From: Melioribacter sp.
Lineage (GTDB): Bacteria; Bacteroidota; Ignavibacteria; Ignavibacteriales; Melioribacteraceae
Assembly: GCA_018333725.1 (NCBI GenBank)
Contig: JAGXSM010000127.1
Location: 1 to 37,394, forward strand
Reading direction: 5' to 3'
DNA: 37,394 nt
In this document: one piece after another, positions 9,234-19,574 of the stretch
Layout: every line of letters begins with the position of its first letter
Position numbering within the stretch: position 1 is the stretch's first letter
Notes under the pieces: model-generated
Database searches by the model: none
What the model was told of the DNA's origin: nothing
Seen by the model: only the letters and a program-made list of their open reading frames with translations
Made by a program: the position numbers and the translations under genes

Positions 9234-9308
9234 TAAGCCGAAAAATTGTTAGGCAAACTTAAGAAATGAAGTAATTAGAGAGCAATTATTAAATACTATT
9301 CAGAAAGC

Positions 9309-9344
9309 AGATCACGATCACGTTTAAGTTCGTGACCATGATCT
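9309..9344 (-). terminator. Hairpin 3' of the lipoprotein gene
   Basis: 14-bp stem 9309-9322/9331-9344 with an 8-nt loop; the two non-Watson-Crick positions are G-U only in minus-strand RNA. Confidence 0.5.
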
Positions 9345-9377
9345 TAATCTTGCTCATGCTCTTGATCCCGACGCTGC

Positions 9378-10106
9378 TCAGTCAACCATAACCTGTTTAT
9401 AGTAAAATTCAAAATCTGTATTATTAACAGGAACAATGAGCCGCATATATTTTATTTCAGGGTTGAACGGTATAAAAACCAATCCGCCAACGCGCTCGTC
9501 TTTTTTTAGTTCAGTATAATTAAGCACCTCATTTTTCCAGAATTCTCTTTGCGATTCTAGACTTTTTATCGACTCGTCGTAATCAATCTCTTCCCTAACC
9601 TGATTATCCGCCCAGAGAACAACATCGTGAACAACCTTATGACCATCTCGCCGTGTATCTTTATCCGAAAGAGTTCCTATTATACTCAGCAAAGTAAATG
9701 CAGCATTCAATCCAGTTGTAACCGAATGCATTGTTTTCCTGCCCTCTTTTTCTTTACTAATTCTGGCAATTTCACTTTTCGGATCAGCAGCCCACATTGG
9801 ACCGAACCGTTTATCAATACTTCTCAAGTCTTTTTTAACCGCCTCTGCCAAAATGTTTCCCGGATTAATTGTTAGTAATTCATCCGAATGGTTTTCAATT
9901 TCTACATAATAGACAAAATCATTTTCGGATTGACCGTCAAATTCTACCGAAACAACGGCTTCATCATTTTCCTTTGTTACAATTTCCCTACCGTTATAAA
10001 TTTCTTTTTCATCAAGCGGATTGGCTTTGAAGAGTGTCTGTGTTGAACATGCAGAAAATAAAACGACGGTTAAAATAAAAACAGCTAATAGAAGTAATTT
10101 TTTCAT
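9378..10106 (-). CDS. Hypothetical lipoprotein
   Basis: Internal ATG at 10106 gives MKKLLLLAVFILTVVLFSACSTQ with a lipobox; the longer upstream start in the ORF track is unlikely. Confidence 0.7.
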   Translation of the reverse strand: MKKLLLLAVFILTVVLFSACSTQTLFKANPLDEKEIYNGREIVTKENDEAVVSVEFDGQSENDFVYYVEIENHSDELLTINPGNILAEAVKKDLRSIDKRFGPMWAADPKSEIARISKEKEGRKTMHSVTTGLNAAFTLLSIIGTLSDKDTRRDGHKVVHDVVLWADNQVREEIDYDESIKSLESQREFWKNEVLNYTELKKDERVGGLVFIPFNPEIKYMRLIVPVNNTDFEFYYKQVMVD

Positions 10107-10479
10107 GGTTATCCCCCTTAATTTTATATTTCCTTTATAGTCAATCGAAATGCCAGAATCGGGATTGGTTTTTATACCGTAAATGTGGTTTTTCAAACCC
10201 TATTTTTAATAGTGTATACAAAAGTGATTGGAATGTCCTCGGATTTGAACAGAGGATATTCATTTTGCTGAAGACGTATTACATTGTAGTTGTTTCGAAC
10301 TTCGGTTTTCACTGACGATTACTCCCGTTTAAGAAAGAAACTGTTTCAAAAGTAAATCTAATAAGCAATGGCACACAGATTTAACTGATCCAGCGGATAT
10401 TAATTGATTATTTTGTGTTCAAGAAATTTTGTTAAAAGAACAACCTGGTTTTAAAAACATCATTAACAATTAGTTCTAT

Positions 10480-11100
10480 CTAAATCTTGTAATTGAATCC
10501 AACATTAAAGAGTGAAAACGTCCCCCTCTTTGAAAAGAAACCGTTGTAATTTTTATTTATATACGTATTTAATTTATAAGCGAACACTATACTCAATCCA
10601 CCGCTCATAGTATGAATAATACCCGCACCCAAACCAACTCCGAATAAGTGTTCAAAGTTAACTTTTAACGAACCGTAATCCGGATAGAATCCAACTTGAT
10701 TACCCGTGTTCGAAGCTCTGAAATATTTATAAGAATTATAAGTCAAATAAAGATAACCCACCTCAATTTCTAAAAATGGTTCGAACCAACTTGTCTGCTT
10801 GAAATATTTACGGACACCTGAAAATACCGAAACCAAATCATGCGAATCTTCAACGGGACATTTGTAATAAATTTGATTGTACTCAATAGTAATGTTATAG
10901 AGGTCCCATGCAGCATAACCAAAGTATCCGTATAGTTCTAAGCCCTCGTCAATTTTATGATTGTACTGAACAGAAGTATTTAATCCAAGAGAAGACATTC
11001 TCTTAGAAATAAATCCGCCGTTAATCTGAAGCGAACTGCTGCTTTGTGAAAACAAAACTTGTGAAAACAGAAAAACAATTATTAATGATAAACGATACAT
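10480..11100 (-). CDS. Hypothetical outer-membrane beta-barrel protein
   Basis: Signal peptide MYRLSLIIVFLFSQVLFSQ, alternating beta-strand pattern, C-terminal FNVGFNYKI. Confidence 0.65.
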   Translation of the reverse strand: MYRLSLIIVFLFSQVLFSQSSSSLQINGGFISKRMSSLGLNTSVQYNHKIDEGLELYGYFGYAAWDLYNITIEYNQIYYKCPVEDSHDLVSVFSGVRKYFKQTSWFEPFLEIEVGYLYLTYNSYKYFRASNTGNQVGFYPDYGSLKVNFEHLFGVGLGAGIIHTMSGGLSIVFAYKLNTYINKNYNGFFSKRGTFSLFNVGFNYKI

Positions 11101-11184
11101 ATTAACTCCATGTTGTTGAAAATGTTCTGTATCATTTTTTCATTTAACCCCCGTAATATTTTGATGAATATTTTATTTGCTGTT

Positions 11185-12831
11185 TTATGGAAAATATTTC
11201 TTGAGTGTATTTTCCAGACTACTTCCTCTAAGATTCATTTCCGTTTCTAAAATTTTACCTTCTGCGCTAATAAGCAATGGTTTTGGAATTCCGATTACCT
11301 CAAATTTTTCTGCAACTTTTCTACCTTCCGGGTTGCCGATAAAACTGTTTAACCACGGCATCTTCCACTGACCGTTTCTGAATTTAATAACATCATTTGT
11401 TTCTGCATCTAGAGAAAGACTTAGAATTTCAAATCCTTTGTCCTTAAAATTTTTATAAGCATTATGAAGGTTTTCCATTTCGCCAACACACGGACCGCAC
11501 CATGTAGCCCAAAAATCAATTAAATAGATTTTACCAAGCATACTTTTCTTGGAATATTTTACTTCGTTATTATCAATTGAAGCTACTTCAAAGTCAGGAA
11601 TTTCTGCACCAATCTGAATTTTCGATTCAATGGGATATCTTTTAAGCATATCCTGTGCTTCTTTTAAATCCGGATATTCGTTTTTTATCCTGGCATGAAG
11701 TTTTTTAAGCTCTTCTGTAATATTATTAAACTTGGCGTTTCCTAATTTTTGATTGTAGACAGAAAGACGGATTGCATAACTCTTGGAATTTTTAAGAAAA
11801 TCTTCCTGTATTTTTTCCCATTTATGCCGCGGAATAAGTGAATAATATGCAGAAAAAGCCGATGGCATTAAATCCCAGGCAATATTATCTACAGGAACCG
11901 ATGAGTAAAAATTTTCTGCTTTTTCAAAATCATAATCCTTTACTCGATAATTCACAAATGAAACATAAATGAGTTTTAAATAATTTTTTGCTTCTTCATT
12001 CTGTTCAGACTCAATTTTTCCCAATAAATCTGTCAAATAATTTCCTGCATCGTAGCTAAATGTTTCTATATTATTCTTAGCGTTTACATGTTCCATAAGT
12101 TTTGTAGATGCATCGTTAATTGTTTTTAATGCCGCCTCGTTATACTGAAAAAATTTTTTCTCAAAATTGGCATTAACAAATTCAATATTATACGATTTAT
12201 CACTCATTAGTAATTTGGATGGATCAAAAACTATTTTAGCAACCCCGTTTTTAACTTCCATAATGGAACGGTAGTCGCCCGATGAATCTGGTTCGAACCG
12301 AATTGATTCCGGCGCGTTTATGGTTCTATTGTTGGCAGTAATTCTGCAAAGCTGGTACTTAATCTCTTTTAGATCTGTTTTTGTTTCAAATACATAAGTA
12401 CCGTTATCAAGTTTTGTCATTCTTTCTGGAGAAGAAATATTGAAACCGTTGAAACTACCGGCTACGCCTACATCATCAAAAGTATCTTTGTATTTGTAAG
12501 GTGATAGTTGCACATCAATTGTAATCTCCTTGTCTTTTGTATTAAAGACAGGAACTTGAATTGCACTATGGCTCGGAATGCTAAAAAGCAGGTAAGAAAC
12601 TCCCGGCTTTGTTAGTGTGACTGAATAATTTCCTTTGTTATCTGTGCTAACAAAATTTTTCCCGTTAGCTCCCGGAGTTTCAACTATACCGACCAAGGCA
12701 TCTTTTGAAGGATTGCCGTTTACATCTAATAGCTTTCCTTTAACTTTTGTTGTTTGAGCAGATAAATTTGAAATGAGTAAAAACGCTAATGTTATTTGGC
12801 AAATAAATTTGCATAACAGATTGGTTTTCAT
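11185..12831 (-). CDS. TlpA-like thiol-disulfide oxidoreductase with N-terminal carboxypeptidase-regulatory-like domain
   Basis: YLIDFWATWCGPCVGEMENLHNAYKNFKDKGFEILSLSLD thioredoxin active site; N-terminal KVKGKLLDVNGNPSKDALVGIVETPG. Confidence 0.85.
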   Translation of the reverse strand: MKTNLLCKFICQITLAFLLISNLSAQTTKVKGKLLDVNGNPSKDALVGIVETPGANGKNFVSTDNKGNYSVTLTKPGVSYLLFSIPSHSAIQVPVFNTKDKEITIDVQLSPYKYKDTFDDVGVAGSFNGFNISSPERMTKLDNGTYVFETKTDLKEIKYQLCRITANNRTINAPESIRFEPDSSGDYRSIMEVKNGVAKIVFDPSKLLMSDKSYNIEFVNANFEKKFFQYNEAALKTINDASTKLMEHVNAKNNIETFSYDAGNYLTDLLGKIESEQNEEAKNYLKLIYVSFVNYRVKDYDFEKAENFYSSVPVDNIAWDLMPSAFSAYYSLIPRHKWEKIQEDFLKNSKSYAIRLSVYNQKLGNAKFNNITEELKKLHARIKNEYPDLKEAQDMLKRYPIESKIQIGAEIPDFEVASIDNNEVKYSKKSMLGKIYLIDFWATWCGPCVGEMENLHNAYKNFKDKGFEILSLSLDAETNDVIKFRNGQWKMPWLNSFIGNPEGRKVAEKFEVIGIPKPLLISAEGKILETEMNLRGSSLENTLKKYFP

Positions 12832-12932
12832 TTTCCCCTCTTATGATGTTTATTGAAAACGATTTCGTTTTTTAGTTTGTAGAACAGCTTTTATTTTCCG
12901 GCAATCAAATCAAAGTGAAACCGCGGTAAGAA

Positions 12933-12949
12933 TTAAACCAATGGTTTAA
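12933..12949. promoter_or_regulatory. Perfect odd palindrome upstream of the TlpA-like gene
   Basis: TTAAACCA-A-TGGTTTAA, 8-bp arms around a single base, about 100 bp upstream of the start at 12831. Confidence 0.3.
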
Positions 12950-13054
12950 CTCATATCGTAGAAGGGCATTTGTAACTTAAGATTTGAAATTGAAATTAGC
13001 AAGCGAAAAAACAAATTGTTAATAACTTTTCAATAATTGAACAATTTTACATTT

Positions 13055-15205
13055 TTATATCACCATCAGCCACACAAATTTTGCAAGTATGGTAATCTCT
13101 TTAGAACGAATTTTATCCCGAGTTGAAAACAACTGATTAATTACAATGTAAAGGTCGCTTCCAATTTTCGGTTTCCAGTTGAAACGGTAATTTACATTCA
13201 TTTCATTTTGTTCGTTATTCCATTGAGCAAAAAGAGAAGAATTAAGATGTTTCGAAAAAGTATAAGCAATCCTTCCACCAACTTCGCTTGTGTTTAAGGT
13301 GTTATCATTTATTGTAATATGGTTGTAAGTAAAATCTCCGCTCAGCGACAAATTTTTGTTTACAGTAAATGTTATTCTTCCTTCCAATTCGGATCTTTTT
13401 CCGTTATAGTATCCGCCGGTTATAAAATTTACCTCTCCGTAAATATTTCTCATAGGCGAGGAATCGAAACCGATTCCATAAGTTGTATACCAGTAACTTC
13501 CGGCTTTTACTTTGGTAGTATCAAAAATTTCAAAATCCTCATCGGGTTTGTCGAATGTTCTGTGAATACCGATTCCAATTTCGTCACCCGAATCAAATTC
13601 GATTCCTAATGGACTTACTGCAAACTCTGCCGATTGAAGCACCCCGTTACCACTATAGGTCATTGAGCTTTCTAACGGTTCGAACTGGAGTTTTTTAATT
13701 CCGCCACTGTTAATTCTTGGAGAAACATCCAGATTATAAACCAACCGCTGATAACCGCGCCTTGATACAAATCCGATTTCCGGATCAAAAACTGATTGAA
13801 TAAAACTGTATCCAAGGTATGTATCTATTAAATCATTTGGATAATCGATAAAAAAGTTTCCAGCCCAGGAATTTTTCTTACTGTTTTGTAAATCTGACTT
13901 AGCTGCGGATGCATGTATTATTAAGTTCTTATCACCCATAAAATCATTAAAGGAAAAATGAAAATCTCCGCCTAATGAAGTTTGAGTTTGTCGACTCGTA
14001 AATTTATTTGTAATCATAAACCCAGCATAAGAAGAATTTAACAAATCATATTTTGCTCTTACTGTTCCATAATTTGTAGAGGGTTCGCTTCCCTTTTCAG
14101 CGGTTTGCATATCAATAAAACCCAATTCAAAATCGCCGATTCTTCCTACAAGTTTAGCTCCGCCTATGATTGGAATTTCCTGGTTACGGCTGATTCCAAT
14201 TTTTCTGCTGTAAAATAAATTGTTGTTTCCTCCTAAATTAAAGTCAAAGGTTTTTCTTCCTTCAAGAAAAAATTCTCGTTTCTCAGGAAAAAATAATGGA
14301 AAACGTGTTAAGTTTATTCGAGCTCTATCGGATTCAACCTGTGCAAAATCTGTATTAAATGTTACATCAAGAGAAAGAGTTTCTGTTATTCCATATTTAA
14401 TATCCAGACCCGGTTCGGCAAGATATTTTTTATTTCCATTTACAAACTGAGCACCGGTCGAAATGTATGGCATAAGATAGACCGGGTTTCCCCTTTTAAT
14501 GTTTTCGAATCCGGTTAGATCTCCCGCATACGAAATTTTGAGCAAGCCAAGATTTCTACCAACGGAGGTCCATAGAATTTCTTCATTCTTTCTACGGATT
14601 GCCCTAAGGATATTAAAACCCCATGTTTGAATTTGCTTATCGTAGAACTTGAAAGTTGAAAATGGGAAGCGGAATTCTGCACTCCATCCGTTTTCGAGAA
14701 TAGCGCATTCAACCTCCCAAACACCGTCCCAGTCTTCATTGAAGTCTTTCATTTCAAATCCGGTAAGAAGAGCATCGTTTTGGGCACCCAGAGGATTTGT
14801 ACCAAACCAGTAGGCAGATCGGTCGTCATTAAAAGTATCAAAAATTATTTTGATATTATCATCGGCACTTATAAATCCGTCCCATTTCATTTCGCGCGCA
14901 ATAATTTTATCCGGCTCGTCATCGTAGCACATAACACCTATATATAGATTCTCGTTATCATAAATAATTCTAAATTCGGTTTTTAATGATGGAGTGTTGC
15001 CGGGGACAGGTTCCTGTTGTAAAAAATCGTTTATTGGAATCCCCTTCTTCCAAACAGAATCATTAAGTAATCCATCGATAACGGGTGCTTCGTTTACTTT
15101 AACGGTAGTTGTTGATTTGGATTGTGCGCTTACTAAATTGAGTAATAAAATAAGATTAAGTGATAACGCAAACAGAATTGAGAAATTAAAGCGGGAATAT
15201 TTCAT
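13055..15205 (-). CDS. DUF5916 family protein (N-terminal CBM9-like domain, C-terminal outer-membrane barrel)
   Basis: APVIDGLLNDSVWKKGIPINDFLQQEPVPG...YDNENLYIGVMCYD; VTFNTDFAQVESDRARINLTRFPLFFPEKREFFLEGR. Confidence 0.9.
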   Translation of the reverse strand: MKYSRFNFSILFALSLNLILLLNLVSAQSKSTTTVKVNEAPVIDGLLNDSVWKKGIPINDFLQQEPVPGNTPSLKTEFRIIYDNENLYIGVMCYDDEPDKIIAREMKWDGFISADDNIKIIFDTFNDDRSAYWFGTNPLGAQNDALLTGFEMKDFNEDWDGVWEVECAILENGWSAEFRFPFSTFKFYDKQIQTWGFNILRAIRRKNEEILWTSVGRNLGLLKISYAGDLTGFENIKRGNPVYLMPYISTGAQFVNGNKKYLAEPGLDIKYGITETLSLDVTFNTDFAQVESDRARINLTRFPLFFPEKREFFLEGRKTFDFNLGGNNNLFYSRKIGISRNQEIPIIGGAKLVGRIGDFELGFIDMQTAEKGSEPSTNYGTVRAKYDLLNSSYAGFMITNKFTSRQTQTSLGGDFHFSFNDFMGDKNLIIHASAAKSDLQNSKKNSWAGNFFIDYPNDLIDTYLGYSFIQSVFDPEIGFVSRRGYQRLVYNLDVSPRINSGGIKKLQFEPLESSMTYSGNGVLQSAEFAVSPLGIEFDSGDEIGIGIHRTFDKPDEDFEIFDTTKVKAGSYWYTTYGIGFDSSPMRNIYGEVNFITGGYYNGKRSELEGRITFTVNKNLSLSGDFTYNHITINDNTLNTSEVGGRIAYTFSKHLNSSLFAQWNNEQNEMNVNYRFNWKPKIGSDLYIVINQLFSTRDKIRSKEITILAKFVWLMVI

Positions 15206-15306
15206 ATTGTTCCATACAAGAAAATTTTTGTTCGAAACATATAAAAGCGTAATTGATTAAAAAAGAATTTTGTCGCTGGAGTTGTATTTTTTATTGATGG
15301 GAATTA

Positions 15307-17481
15307 CTATAATCTCCACAGGTAAGAAGCTTTAAAGAAAAATCCTCGTTTCATTTCCAAAAAATTGTCGGCTGGAATGTAATTGTTATTTACCCATTCG
15401 GTTTTCTGGTATATCGATCCATATCCGAAATGTAGAACGGTTCCCGGTATATAAGTGAACGATGCAAGAAAATCGGTTAAAAGCTGGCGCCGGTATTTAT
15501 TATATTCTGCAATTCCTCTAAAGAATAGATATTTATTCATTTGATATGTAAGTCTTACCCGGGTAATCGGGTACTCGTAGAGAATTTTGTTGTCGGAATC
15601 GCGTTTAAAATCGCTGAATATAAAATCGAACCGGGTAGTAATATTATCCGATGGTTGAAAAATAGCAATTGCCTGAACAACGTTGCTGGAACCTTGAAAC
15701 GGTGAGTTAGAATAATAAATAGAATTTATTTTTTTATAGATAACAGCAAAGTTCAGGGTATTTGAGACTAATCCGCCGAAGGAAGTTGTTAATCCACCAG
15801 TATTAAATTTTTGATTGAGATAAATCTCTGTGGAATATGAATACTTTACCCTAACATTAAGGCTTCCTAAGAAGAACATTGTGGCTGCAACGTAATTGCT
15901 GGTTTCCCACTTATTGTAGATGTTATCTTTTGTTTGAGCAGAAAAAAGTTCTGCATTAATTCTTTGAATTGATTCTACACCAGGATAAAATTTGGGTTTT
16001 ATTGACCCGGAGAAAGCTGTTACACCGGTTCTTCTAATGAAACCCATATCTGCTCTGAAATCTTCCGATACATTTTTTATTGCGTAATCCATATCAATAT
16101 CACGCGAACCGGAGATGTATCTTAATCCAAATGTATTACCAAAATTTTTATCTGATGCACTTGTTAATTTGGACTGTGATAATATCCCATTAAATTCGAG
16201 ACTGCTTGCTTGTGTAAGTCTTATCTGGCCGTCAACGCCCGCAATTCTACTAAAGTTATCAGCATGTTCCTTTGATGCTATTGTTGCGCCGATAAATCCG
16301 TCGTCACTTAAATTGCGTTTATAACGGATAATCGGAAAATGATAATCTCTTTCTTTGCCGGTATAGATATCGGTTTGTTCATCAATGGAGTAAATAGCGG
16401 CGATTGTATTGCTTTCGTTTACTTTACCAACAAGTTTTATTCCCGCAATTGGACTTATAATATTTCTTGTATGAATAATCGAATAAACCGGATCAACTTC
16501 ATTAATTGACGTGGCGGCTAACCCGAAATTTTCTTTTCCCTCAAGGAAGAATTGGCGCTTTTCCGGGTAGAATATATTGTACCGTAAATTGACATCTACC
16601 TGGCCAGCATCAGCTTCAACCTGACTAAAATCGGGATTGTATGTTGCGTCTAAAATCAGATCCGATGTTAATCCGTATTTTAATGTTAAACTTAAATCGC
16701 GATTAACTTCTTCGGTTTCCAGTTTTCCCTTAACGTTTGTATGTTTCTGTCCGTAAGTAATTGCTGGAAGTAATTCGATTAGTGCATAGTGTTCAACATC
16801 ATAATAAAAAATCGGCTGCATCTGTGTTAAGAATGCATATCCTTTTGCCGGGTCCATTGCCGGAAAACTTCCCTGCTCAGATGTTCTGCTAATTCTTCTT
16901 TCGAAAAAGACCGACATCTGAACTGGATTTGTATTAGAGTAACGCAAACTTTTTAATGGTAATTTTATCTCAATTGAATATCCATCGGGGTCAATTTTTC
17001 CTGCACTATACCAAATGAGGTCTATACTTGTATCTTCGGTGTTTCCTGTAAATCTGCTATCTTCCTGAATACCAAGCGGATTAACATAAAGTGCGTAAAG
17101 ACTTTGCTGGTCGTTGAAAGAATCGAGATTGATGCAAATCCAATCTTCCGACCTTATATTATCTCGCGAGGTAACATTTGCACGTATTTTATCGGGCTGA
17201 CTATCGTAACATTTATACGCAAAGTAAATATACTCCTTATCATAAGCCATGTAAACAATCGTTTTTTCAGATAGGTCTTTTCCAAAATCGGGTGTGAATG
17301 TTTTGAACTCGGATACTTTGGGCGCACTTTTCCAGACGGCATCGTCTAATTGACCATCAATAATAGGCGGTATTGTTGCAAAGATTGGTTTTAATGTTTC
17401 TCTGTTCTGAGCATAAGAAGAGCCCGCTAAAACTAATAAAACAACTACTAAGAGATAAAAGTAGAAATCTTTATTTATCAT
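15307..17481 (-). CDS. DUF5916 family protein, second paralog
   Basis: PPIIDGQLDDAVWKSAPKVSEF...YDKEYIYFAYKCYD; DATYNPDFSQVEADAGQVDVNLRYNIFYPEKRQFFLEGKENF. Confidence 0.9.
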   Translation of the reverse strand: MINKDFYFYLLVVVLLVLAGSSYAQNRETLKPIFATIPPIIDGQLDDAVWKSAPKVSEFKTFTPDFGKDLSEKTIVYMAYDKEYIYFAYKCYDSQPDKIRANVTSRDNIRSEDWICINLDSFNDQQSLYALYVNPLGIQEDSRFTGNTEDTSIDLIWYSAGKIDPDGYSIEIKLPLKSLRYSNTNPVQMSVFFERRISRTSEQGSFPAMDPAKGYAFLTQMQPIFYYDVEHYALIELLPAITYGQKHTNVKGKLETEEVNRDLSLTLKYGLTSDLILDATYNPDFSQVEADAGQVDVNLRYNIFYPEKRQFFLEGKENFGLAATSINEVDPVYSIIHTRNIISPIAGIKLVGKVNESNTIAAIYSIDEQTDIYTGKERDYHFPIIRYKRNLSDDGFIGATIASKEHADNFSRIAGVDGQIRLTQASSLEFNGILSQSKLTSASDKNFGNTFGLRYISGSRDIDMDYAIKNVSEDFRADMGFIRRTGVTAFSGSIKPKFYPGVESIQRINAELFSAQTKDNIYNKWETSNYVAATMFFLGSLNVRVKYSYSTEIYLNQKFNTGGLTTSFGGLVSNTLNFAVIYKKINSIYYSNSPFQGSSNVVQAIAIFQPSDNITTRFDFIFSDFKRDSDNKILYEYPITRVRLTYQMNKYLFFRGIAEYNKYRRQLLTDFLASFTYIPGTVLHFGYGSIYQKTEWVNNNYIPADNFLEMKRGFFFKASYLWRL

Positions 17482-17650
17482 TGTCCCGTTTTTTACATTT
17501 TACATCTGTTTTTAATAAACTAAAATTATAAGGATTGGAATTTACCGAGGTTAAAATAGGAATTGTATCAATAGAAAAAAAGACTTCAATTAAAAAATTT
17601 TTATTTTTTTTCTTCGGATTAAAAATCTGTTAAAGATATATTTAGAAAAA

Positions 17651-19429
17651 TTATCGTCCCCTTTCTTTTCTTCCACGGCCAAAGTCCTTTTTCTTTTTTC
17701 TTTTAAATTCGCGGTCGTCTGTATTATAAGATTTTTTCTTATGACTTTTGTAGAAAGGTTCTTCCTGGGACTTTCTTCGATCATTAAATCTTTCACTTTT
17801 TTCGGGTCGATCAGTTTTTCCCCTCGAAGTTGCAATTTCAAGAACTATTTTTCTTTTTTTGTAACTTTTATCTTTGAACGCGTTGACAACCTTATCAGCA
17901 AAATCAGAATCAACTTCGAAAAAGGAAAAATTTTTAAGGAGTTCTATCTTCCCGATTTCTATATCATTTATTCCGGTGAATTCGTTTATCAGTCCCATTA
18001 AAGAATTTGGTCGGAGGTCGTCTGTACGTCCAAGATTAATAAAGAATCTTGTAAAATTAGATAATTCTCCTTTGCTCTTACCGGGTTTTTTAAATTCTTG
18101 CGGGAAGTTTAAGTCGATAGCATTTTTATAATAATCTAAAAACCTGTTGAATTCTACAGAGACGAATTTTTTGATAAGTTCTTCTCTATCGAGCCATTCA
18201 AGTTTTCTAAAGATATCTGGTAGAAGAGGATCGATCTGGGAATAGTCAACCTCAACTTTTTCGACACGGTCGATTAAATGAATAAGCTGCTTCTCGCAAA
18301 TTTCCTTTCCGGATGGAACATCAACAAAAGAGAATTTTTTGTTTAGTTGTTTCTCGATTTGATAAATTTTACTTTTTTCTCTCTGTCCGGCAATTGCAAT
18401 TGAAATTCCCTTTTTACCGGCACGCCCGGTTCTGCCGCTTCTATGTGTATAGATATCCAGTTCTTCCGGTAGATTATAATTTATGATGTGTGTTAGATTT
18501 TCAACATCAAGTCCGCGCGCAGCAACGTCTGTTGCAATAAGCAGCTGAAGGTGTCTTATCCGAAATTTATTCATAACAATGTCGCGCTGCCCTTGCGAGA
18601 GATCCCCATGCAGAGCATCTGCATTGTAACCGTCCTTCATTAATTGATCGGCAACTTCCTGTGTCTCCTTTCTGGTTCGGCAGAAGACTATTCCATAGAT
18701 ATCCGGATTAAAATCAACTATTCTTTTTAATGCCTGATATCTTTCTCTTGCATTAATGATGTAACAGAGGTGTTCAACGTTTTCTGCGCCGGCATTCCGT
18801 TTTCCTACCGAGAGCTCTACCGGATCGATCATATATTTTTTTGTAATTGATGCAACCTCATTAGGCATGGTTGCAGAGAAAAGCAGTGTGTTTTTCTGTT
18901 TGGGAGTTGTTTGAAGAATGGTTTCAAGGTCATCGCGGAATCCCATACTCAGCATTTCATCGGCTTCATCCAATATTACTGTTTTTAATGAATTTAGATT
19001 TACAATTCTTCTGTTTATCAGGTCAACAAGTCTACCCGGTGTTGCTGAAACAATATGGACTCCTTTCTGAATTTTTTGAATTTGTCTGTCGATGCTTGCA
19101 CCTCCGAAGACGGCGGCAATTTTTATTTCAGGCATATATTTGGCAAAGCTTGCAAGATCATCAGAGATCTGAAGACAGAGTTCACGGGTAGGGCTCAGAA
19201 TTAAAAACTGTATTTTGTTTATAGACGGATCGGTTTTTTCAATAATCGGTAATCCATAAGCAGCGGTTTTGCCTGTGCCTGTTTGAGCAAGCGCTACAAG
19301 ATCTTTATAGTCTGACTGCATTAAATGGGGTATAACCTTTTTCTGGATTGGCATCGGATTATCGAACCCAAGTTCTCTTACAGCTTCAACCACATTTTTA
19401 CTTATCCCCATCTCTTCAAAGCTTGGCAT
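17651..19429 (-). CDS. DEAD-box ATP-dependent RNA helicase with DbpA-like RNA-binding C-terminus and basic tail
   Basis: AQTGTGKTAAYGLP, SPTRELCLQ, DEADEML, SATMP, HRSGRTGRAG motifs; C-terminal KR-rich tail. Confidence 0.93.
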   Translation of the reverse strand: MPSFEEMGISKNVVEAVRELGFDNPMPIQKKVIPHLMQSDYKDLVALAQTGTGKTAAYGLPIIEKTDPSINKIQFLILSPTRELCLQISDDLASFAKYMPEIKIAAVFGGASIDRQIQKIQKGVHIVSATPGRLVDLINRRIVNLNSLKTVILDEADEMLSMGFRDDLETILQTTPKQKNTLLFSATMPNEVASITKKYMIDPVELSVGKRNAGAENVEHLCYIINARERYQALKRIVDFNPDIYGIVFCRTRKETQEVADQLMKDGYNADALHGDLSQGQRDIVMNKFRIRHLQLLIATDVAARGLDVENLTHIINYNLPEELDIYTHRSGRTGRAGKKGISIAIAGQREKSKIYQIEKQLNKKFSFVDVPSGKEICEKQLIHLIDRVEKVEVDYSQIDPLLPDIFRKLEWLDREELIKKFVSVEFNRFLDYYKNAIDLNFPQEFKKPGKSKGELSNFTRFFINLGRTDDLRPNSLMGLINEFTGINDIEIGKIELLKNFSFFEVDSDFADKVVNAFKDKSYKKRKIVLEIATSRGKTDRPEKSERFNDRRKSQEEPFYKSHKKKSYNTDDREFKRKKKKDFGRGRKERGR

Positions 19430-19523
19430 TACAATTCCTTATAAAATAGTTATTTAAAGATATGGTTATTAATTGAAATAAGAGAAATATTATTTAAGAG
19501 ATAAGACTCCTTGGCGGGAAAGT

Positions 19524-19559
19524 TAAGAGCGGATTTCAAATTTAAGAATTCCGCTCTTA
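19524..19559 (-). terminator. Hairpin terminator after the ferritin-like gene
   Basis: TAAGAGCGGA (19524-19533) / TCCGCTCTTA (19550-19559), perfect 10 bp, 16-nt loop. Confidence 0.65.
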
Positions 19560-19574
19560 GTATTAATATAAATT

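Noticed and set aside
10231-10261. GAATGTCCTC/GAGGATATTC inverted repeat in the 10197-10479 gap
   Set aside because: One mismatch and a position that does not fit a terminator or promoter of either flanking gene; possible chance structure.
17590-17841. 83-aa Lys/Arg-rich ORF overlapping the end of the DEAD-box helicase
   Set aside because: Same-strand alternate frame of the helicase basic tail; composition explains it.
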